Part shown: in pieces, positions 13,797 through 15,910 of the stretch
Numbering within the stretch: position 1 is the first letter of the stretch
Layout: each line of letters starts with the position of its first letter
From: Gammaproteobacteria bacterium
GTDB lineage: Bacteria; Pseudomonadota; Gammaproteobacteria; UBA6429; Thiohalophilaceae
Assembly (NCBI GenBank): GCA_011052165.1
Contig: DRJN01000062.1
Location: 1 to 15,910, forward strand
DNA length: 15,910 nucleotides
Direction: 5' to 3'
Position numbers and translations under genes: made by a program
Notes under the pieces: model-generated
The model's input: only the letters and a program-made list of their open reading frames with translations
What the model was told of the DNA's origin: nothing
Database searches by the model: none

Positions 13797-13823
13797 TAAA
13801 GAAAATGCATAATACGCCGATAC
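13797..13823 (+). promoter_or_regulatory. FliA (sigma-28) flagellar promoter for the MCP gene
   Basis: TAAAGAAA (13797-13804), an 11-base spacer, then GCCGATAC (13816-13823). The consensus is TAAAGTTT-N11-GCCGATAA, so the -10 half matches 7 of 8, the -35 half 5 of 8, and the spacing is exact. It lies 39 bases before the ATG of a chemoreceptor, the class of gene FliA controls. Confidence 0.75.
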
Positions 13824-13862
13824 ACAAACTACTCACGAATTATAGTTATAGAGAGAGTGGTT

Positions 13863-15910
13863 ATGTCGTCGATCCTGCAAAATACCCCCGGAATATTCTC
13901 ACGTTTTAAAATCAGCCATAAACTCTGGTTCAGTTTTGCCGCTCTGGTGCTATTGCTGCTGGTGGTTTCCCTGACGGCTTTGTATAGCCTTTCTAGCGCA
14001 CGCACAAAAATTACCGAAGTAACCGGGGTTGCCCAGCCAACGGTGATTCTGTCGATGGAACTGGCAGAGACGCTGGATGGCGCTAACGCCGCGCTGGGTT
14101 TTTATCTCCTGAGTAAATCAGAGCATGACAAGACCGAATACCTGCGCTTGCTAAGGGTGTTAGACAAACAGCTTGAAAAGCTTCAGCGGATGTCTAATGT
14201 GAAGACGGACAAGGAGATGCTGGAACGGGTGCGGATGATCAAGAAAGGTATTGATCGATATCAGGGATACCGGGCCGAGATGCTGGAACTGGCATCAAAT
14301 TTCAACAAAAATCAGCCGGGCATTGGCTTTTCAGCGAGTAAAATGGAACCGGTAACAGAAGAAATCCAGGAAAGTCTGGCACAGATGATTCTTGCTGAGA
14401 GCGGGGAAGATATGAGTCAAAAACGCCGCAATCTTTTTCTGGATATGAACAATCTGCGCCAGACATGGATGAACATCGTCAATGCTACTCGGGCCTTTAT
14501 CGCATTCAGAGATACCGCCGATATTAAAAATATCAGGCTTTACCGGGGAGGTTTTGAGAAAGGTCTGAAAAAAGTGCAGGGCTATAATGAACTGCTCGAT
14601 TTTGAGGAGGAAACAGCCGTATCCGTGATTGCCCGGAAAATGAAAGTCTATTTTGGACTCCAGGATACCTTAATAAAAATCCATAGCAGCAAGAAATGGC
14701 GTATGGATGCTTATTTAATTGCCACTGAAATCAGCCCGCTTGTCGAGACCATTAAAAATAATCTGAACTGGATTGTTCTACGCCAGCGTGGAATCTCGGA
14801 AAATATGGCTGAAGCGCTGTTATCGCGGGTCAAGATGACCACAGAGCTGATAGGGGGTTTACTCTTGCTGGGGCTGATTATCGGATTTGGCGGGGGGTCA
14901 CTACTCACAACCTCGATTACCCGTGCGCTAAATTCCACGGTCGATGCGATGACCGATATCGCCGAGGGTGACGGTGATATGACTCAGCGTATGAAAGTAC
15001 GCGGGCGGGATGAACTGGCCAGGCTATCGGCTGGTTTCAACAGTTTCGTTGAAAAAATACAGAGCACGATTTTGCATGTTTCATCCTCAACCTCCACGTT
15101 GGCTGTGGCGGCTGATAAAATGGCAACGATCAGTGATGACACCACGCAGGGTATGCAGTTACAGCGAAGTGAAATTGAAAAAGTAGTCACGGCGATGGGA
15201 CAAATGACAGTGACTGTGGATGATGTCAGTCAACACGCCGAGTCGGCTGCCGGGATTGCGAGTCAAACCGACAAACAGGCGCGGGATGGACGGAAGGTTG
15301 TCGAAACCACGATTTCTTCCATCGAAAAACTGGCTTCGGGGTTTGAACAGACGGCCGCAGTGATCCATCGTTTAGAAGGCGACAGTGAAAATATTGGCTC
15401 GGTGCTTGAGGTGATTAGCGGTATTGCTGAGCAAACCAACCTGCTGGCTCTGAATGCGGCTATCGAAGCCGCGCGCGCGGGCGATCAGGGCAGGGGCTTT
15501 GCCGTGGTGGCCGATGAAGTTCGTAATCTGGCCGCTCGCACCCAGTCTTCCACCGGGGAAATCCGCCAGATGATTGAGAAACTGCAAAGTGCGGCGTGCG
15601 AAGCCGTGACAGAAATGGAAAGCGGGCGCAAACAGGTGAAGGAGAGTGTCGAGCAGGCGGGTCTTGCCGGGGTTGCCCTGGAAGCCATTACCCGTGCGGT
15701 GGATGAAATCAGCCTTATGAACAGGCAGATTGCGGATGCCGCGCACCAACAGCGGGAAGTGACCGGGGAAATCAATGAAAACATCATCAATATCAACCAG
15801 GTCGCGGATAATACTTCGAGTCATACCATTGAACTGGCGGATGCCAGCAAGGAACTAAGCCAGTTGGCGCTGGACTTACAGGAACTGGTGGGACGATTTA
15901 AAGTGAGTTA
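13863..15910 (+). CDS. Methyl-accepting chemotaxis protein (open at window end)
   Basis: The frame from ATG 13863 is open for 682 codons and ends ...LVGRFKVS followed by TA at the window edge. Since MCPs usually end shortly after LVGRFK, the missing base probably completes a stop. Layout: TM1 about 21-43 (LWFSFAALVLLLLVVSLTAL), a long periplasmic region of about 285 residues (44-328) that looks helical and that I cannot assign, TM2 about 329-349 (ELIGGLLLLGLIIGFGGG), HAMP about 350-402 (DIAEGDGDMTQRM), and the cytoplasmic signalling coiled coil with its tip at 520-546 (AEQTNLLALNAAIEAARAG, QGRGFAVVADEVRNLA). It senses an unknown ligand and signals through CheA/CheW to the flagellum. AGAGAGTGG (13850-13858) is the ribosome site and a FliA-type promoter lies upstream. 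Confidence 0.93.
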   Translation, partial: MSSILQNTPGIFSRFKISHKLWFSFAALVLLLLVVSLTALYSLSSARTKITEVTGVAQPTVILSMELAETLDGANAALGFYLLSKSEHDKTEYLRLLRVLDKQLEKLQRMSNVKTDKEMLERVRMIKKGIDRYQGYRAEMLELASNFNKNQPGIGFSASKMEPVTEEIQESLAQMILAESGEDMSQKRRNLFLDMNNLRQTWMNIVNATRAFIAFRDTADIKNIRLYRGGFEKGLKKVQGYNELLDFEEETAVSVIARKMKVYFGLQDTLIKIHSSKKWRMDAYLIATEISPLVETIKNNLNWIVLRQRGISENMAEALLSRVKMTTELIGGLLLLGLIIGFGGGSLLTTSITRALNSTVDAMTDIAEGDGDMTQRMKVRGRDELARLSAGFNSFVEKIQSTILHVSSSTSTLAVAADKMATISDDTTQGMQLQRSEIEKVVTAMGQMTVTVDDVSQHAESAAGIASQTDKQARDGRKVVETTISSIEKLASGFEQTAAVIHRLEGDSENIGSVLEVISGIAEQTNLLALNAAIEAARAGDQGRGFAVVADEVRNLAARTQSSTGEIRQMIEKLQSAACEAVTEMESGRKQVKESVEQAGLAGVALEAITRAVDEISLMNRQIADAAHQQREVTGEINENIININQVADNTSSHTIELADASKELSQLALDLQELVGRFKVS

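Noticed and set aside
13703..13909. 68-codon ORF between purC and the MCP
   Set aside because: It runs through palindromic repeats and the FliA promoter, and overlaps the MCP start in another frame.
1..15910. CRISPR arrays, tRNA/rRNA genes, IS elements, phage genes, sigma-54 promoters
   Set aside because: None seen: no regularly spaced repeats, no transposase or integrase motifs, no tRNA-like folds, and no clear TGGCAC-N5-TTGCA promoter upstream of a gene.

Overview
The window looks like ordinary chromosomal DNA of a free-living, motile, nitrogen-fixing gammaproteobacterium. The nifV-nifW-nifZ-nifM order (as in Azotobacter), the dapA-bamC-MBL hydrolase-purC block, and a chemoreceptor behind a FliA-type promoter all point that way. 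Genus cannot be fixed from the sequence. Nothing resembles a phage, plasmid, IS element, CRISPR array, tRNA or rRNA.

Layout. 1-1995 (+): the 3' end of nifV (homocitrate synthase), then nifW, nifZ and nifM, accessory genes for nitrogenase cofactor and protein maturation. A ~102 bp palindromic repeat element sits between nifZ and nifM and ends flush with the nifM start codon. 2176-4612 (+): a LysR-type regulator, a small conserved-looking hypothetical and an AI-2E/PerM-family permease, the last two overlapping by 4 nt, followed by tandem intrinsic terminators. 4792-7012 (+): a GH100 neutral/alkaline invertase and an HDOD-domain signalling protein. 7113-7515 (-): a small conserved DUF protein preceded by an overlapping 23-codon upstream ORF. 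7752-8168 (+): a GFA/CENP-V-type zinc protein, convergent with and overlapping the stop of a PIN-PhoH ATPase (8165-9577, -). The PhoH gene is preceded by, and overlaps, a truncated bcp peroxiredoxin remnant (9570-9761, -). 9954-13607 (+): dapA, bamC, an MBL-fold hydrolase, an intrinsic terminator, then purC behind a long leader hairpin. 13608-13862 holds palindromic repeats and a FliA (sigma-28) promoter. 13863 to the end (+) is a full-length methyl-accepting chemotaxis protein that runs open to the window edge, where the last two bases (TA) are probably the start of its stop codon.

How the parts fit. The nif segment supports nitrogenase assembly. dapA, bamC and purC are housekeeping (lysine/peptidoglycan precursor synthesis, outer-membrane assembly, purine synthesis). 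GH100 points to intracellular sucrose metabolism. The MCP joins the flagellar regulon through its promoter.

I do not see a clear undescribed multi-gene system here. The most interesting signals are non-coding: the composite palindrome at nifZ/nifM, the 22-bp-stem hairpin before purC, the upstream ORF before the DUF gene, and the eroded bcp still joined to the PhoH gene. No gene-free stretch exceeds 300 bases. The longest are 7516-7751, where I see only AT-rich DNA and no confident gene, and 13608-13862, described above.
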